Assembly: GCA_018401175.1 (NCBI GenBank)
Contig: JAGYLK010000138.1
Coordinates: 1-7,312, forward strand
DNA length: 7,312 nt
Source of the DNA: Candidatus Altimarinota bacterium
Lineage (GTDB): Bacteria; Patescibacteriota; Gracilibacteria; UBA4473
Direction: 5' to 3'
Part shown: positions 6,537 through 7,312 of the stretch, piece after piece
Position numbering within the stretch: position 1 is the stretch's first letter
Layout of the letters: each line of letters opens with the position of its first letter
Program-made: the position numbers and the translations under genes
The notes under the pieces: model-generated
What the model was told of the DNA's origin: nothing
Seen by the model: the letters and a program-made list of their open reading frames with translations, nothing else
Database searches by the model: none

Positions 6537-7312
6537 ATGAAAAAAAACCTCATCTTCAATGCTACCGGCGACGATTCTGTCGAAAACAGAACCATCATAA
6601 AAGGAAACACCACCGGACTTTTCAACCTCAACGCCGTGAAATACCCATGGGCAAAAAACATGTACCAACTCATGATTGGAAACTTCTGGGTCCCCGAAAA
6701 AATCAGCGGACTCGGCGATGACGCAACCGCTTACAAACAAACCTTGACGGAAAAGGAACGCCGCGCCTACAAAGGAATGCTCTCCTTTCTCACCTTCCTC
6801 GATAGTTTGCAAACAGTGAATTTACCAAACTTCTCTGACTACATCACTTCCCCAGAAGTAAATCTCTTACTCGCAATCCAAGCATTCCAAGAAGGAATTC
6901 ACAGTCAGTCATATGGAACAATTTTGGAAACCGTCGTAGATGCCAAAGAACGAGAAGAAATCTATTATTTTTGGCGCGATGACAAGGTTCTCCACGAGAG
7001 AAATGAATATATTGGAAAACTCTATCAACAATTTATTGATGAGCCAAATGACCAAAACTTTTTCCGGGCATTAGTCGCTAATTTCCTCCTCGAAGGACTC
7101 TACTTTTATAACGGATTCGCCTTCTTTGACACACTTGTCTACAACCAAAAAATGATTGCCACCGGACGAATGATTAATTACATCCGACGAGATGAACTCA
7201 CACACGTCGTTCTTTTTGCAAACATTATGAAAGAAATTCGAAAAGAATTCCCTGATATGTGGGACGAGGAAATGTTACGAGAAATGGTACGCGCTGCCGT
7301 TGATCAAGAAAT
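6537..7312 (+). CDS. nrdB: Class I ribonucleoside-diphosphate reductase, beta (radical) subunit, partial (C-terminus beyond window)
   Basis: This ferritin-like subunit houses the dimetal site and the tyrosyl radical that NrdA uses for catalysis. I translated 258 codons from 6537 to the window end. All expected ligands are present by motif: D89 (FLDSLQ), E119 and H122 (QEGIHSQSY), E186 (LLEGLYFYNGF), E220 and H223 (RRDELTH). Y126 in HSQSY is at the position of radical Tyr122 of E. coli NrdB, so this is a tyrosyl-radical enzyme and not the tyrosine-less class Ic type. Full-length members have about 320-380 residues; the C-terminal tail that docks in NrdA is missing. LLEGLYFYNGF is of the kind also common in NrdF proteins, so iron or manganese use cannot be decided here, but the partner alpha subunit with ATP-cones favours NrdB. 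The ATG has only AT-rich sequence ahead of it and no Shine-Dalgarno. It is co-oriented with nrdA and probably co-transcribed. Confidence 0.96.
   Translation, partial: MKKNLIFNATGDDSVENRTIIKGNTTGLFNLNAVKYPWAKNMYQLMIGNFWVPEKISGLGDDATAYKQTLTEKERRAYKGMLSFLTFLDSLQTVNLPNFSDYITSPEVNLLLAIQAFQEGIHSQSYGTILETVVDAKEREEIYYFWRDDKVLHERNEYIGKLYQQFIDEPNDQNFFRALVANFLLEGLYFYNGFAFFDTLVYNQKMIATGRMINYIRRDELTHVVLFANIMKEIRKEFPDMWDEEMLREMVRAAVDQE

Noticed and set aside
6513..6812. Minus-strand open frame of 99 residues opposite the start of nrdB
   Set aside because: It is a shadow of nrdB, whose own frame carries conserved ligand motifs.

Overview
The window is a moderately AT-rich bacterial chromosome segment of housekeeping type. 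It carries five or six protein genes and no RNA genes, transposases or CRISPR arrays. Taxonomy cannot be fixed from sequence alone. The combination of a compact layout, no Shine-Dalgarno motif at any start, a class I ribonucleotide reductase with two N-terminal ATP-cones, and a short ECF sigma factor with an unrecognised membrane partner would fit an uncultivated lineage such as a Patescibacteria/CPR member. That is a low-confidence guess. No in-frame TGA occurs in the roughly 1,580 codons of the helicase and the two reductase genes read here, and TGA ends the sigma gene, so the standard bacterial code applies.

Layout, left to right. (1) Positions 1-1357, minus strand: N-terminal 452 residues of a UvrD/PcrA-type SF1A DNA helicase whose C-terminus lies outside the window. 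(2) Positions 1358-1591: a divergent intergenic region with no convincing promoter. (3) Positions 1592-2116, plus strand: a 174-residue protein of unknown function. (4) Positions 2145-2175: a bidirectional intrinsic terminator between convergent transcripts. (5) Positions 2220-3649, minus strand: a two-gene operon of an ECF sigma factor and a single-pass membrane protein, joined by an ATGA overlap. The second is probably the anti-sigma factor, although it lacks the usual zinc-binding motif. (6) Positions 3650-3843: a divergent control region with a good sigma70-type promoter facing right and two NrdR boxes spaced exactly three helical turns apart. (7) Positions 3844-6462 and 6537-7312 (3' end outside the window), plus strand: nrdA and nrdB, the large and radical-generating subunits of aerobic class I ribonucleotide reductase, separated by 74 bp that hold a perfect 10-bp hairpin of REP-like appearance.

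The best-supported biology is dNTP supply: NrdA reduces ribonucleotides with a tyrosyl radical delivered from NrdB, and NrdR (not encoded here) probably represses the pair when dATP is high. The helicase is a DNA repair and replication gene next door but is not co-transcribed. The least explained parts are the sigma/membrane-protein pair, with its methionine-rich extracytoplasmic linker, the unknown 174-residue protein, and the hairpin repeat inside the nrd operon.
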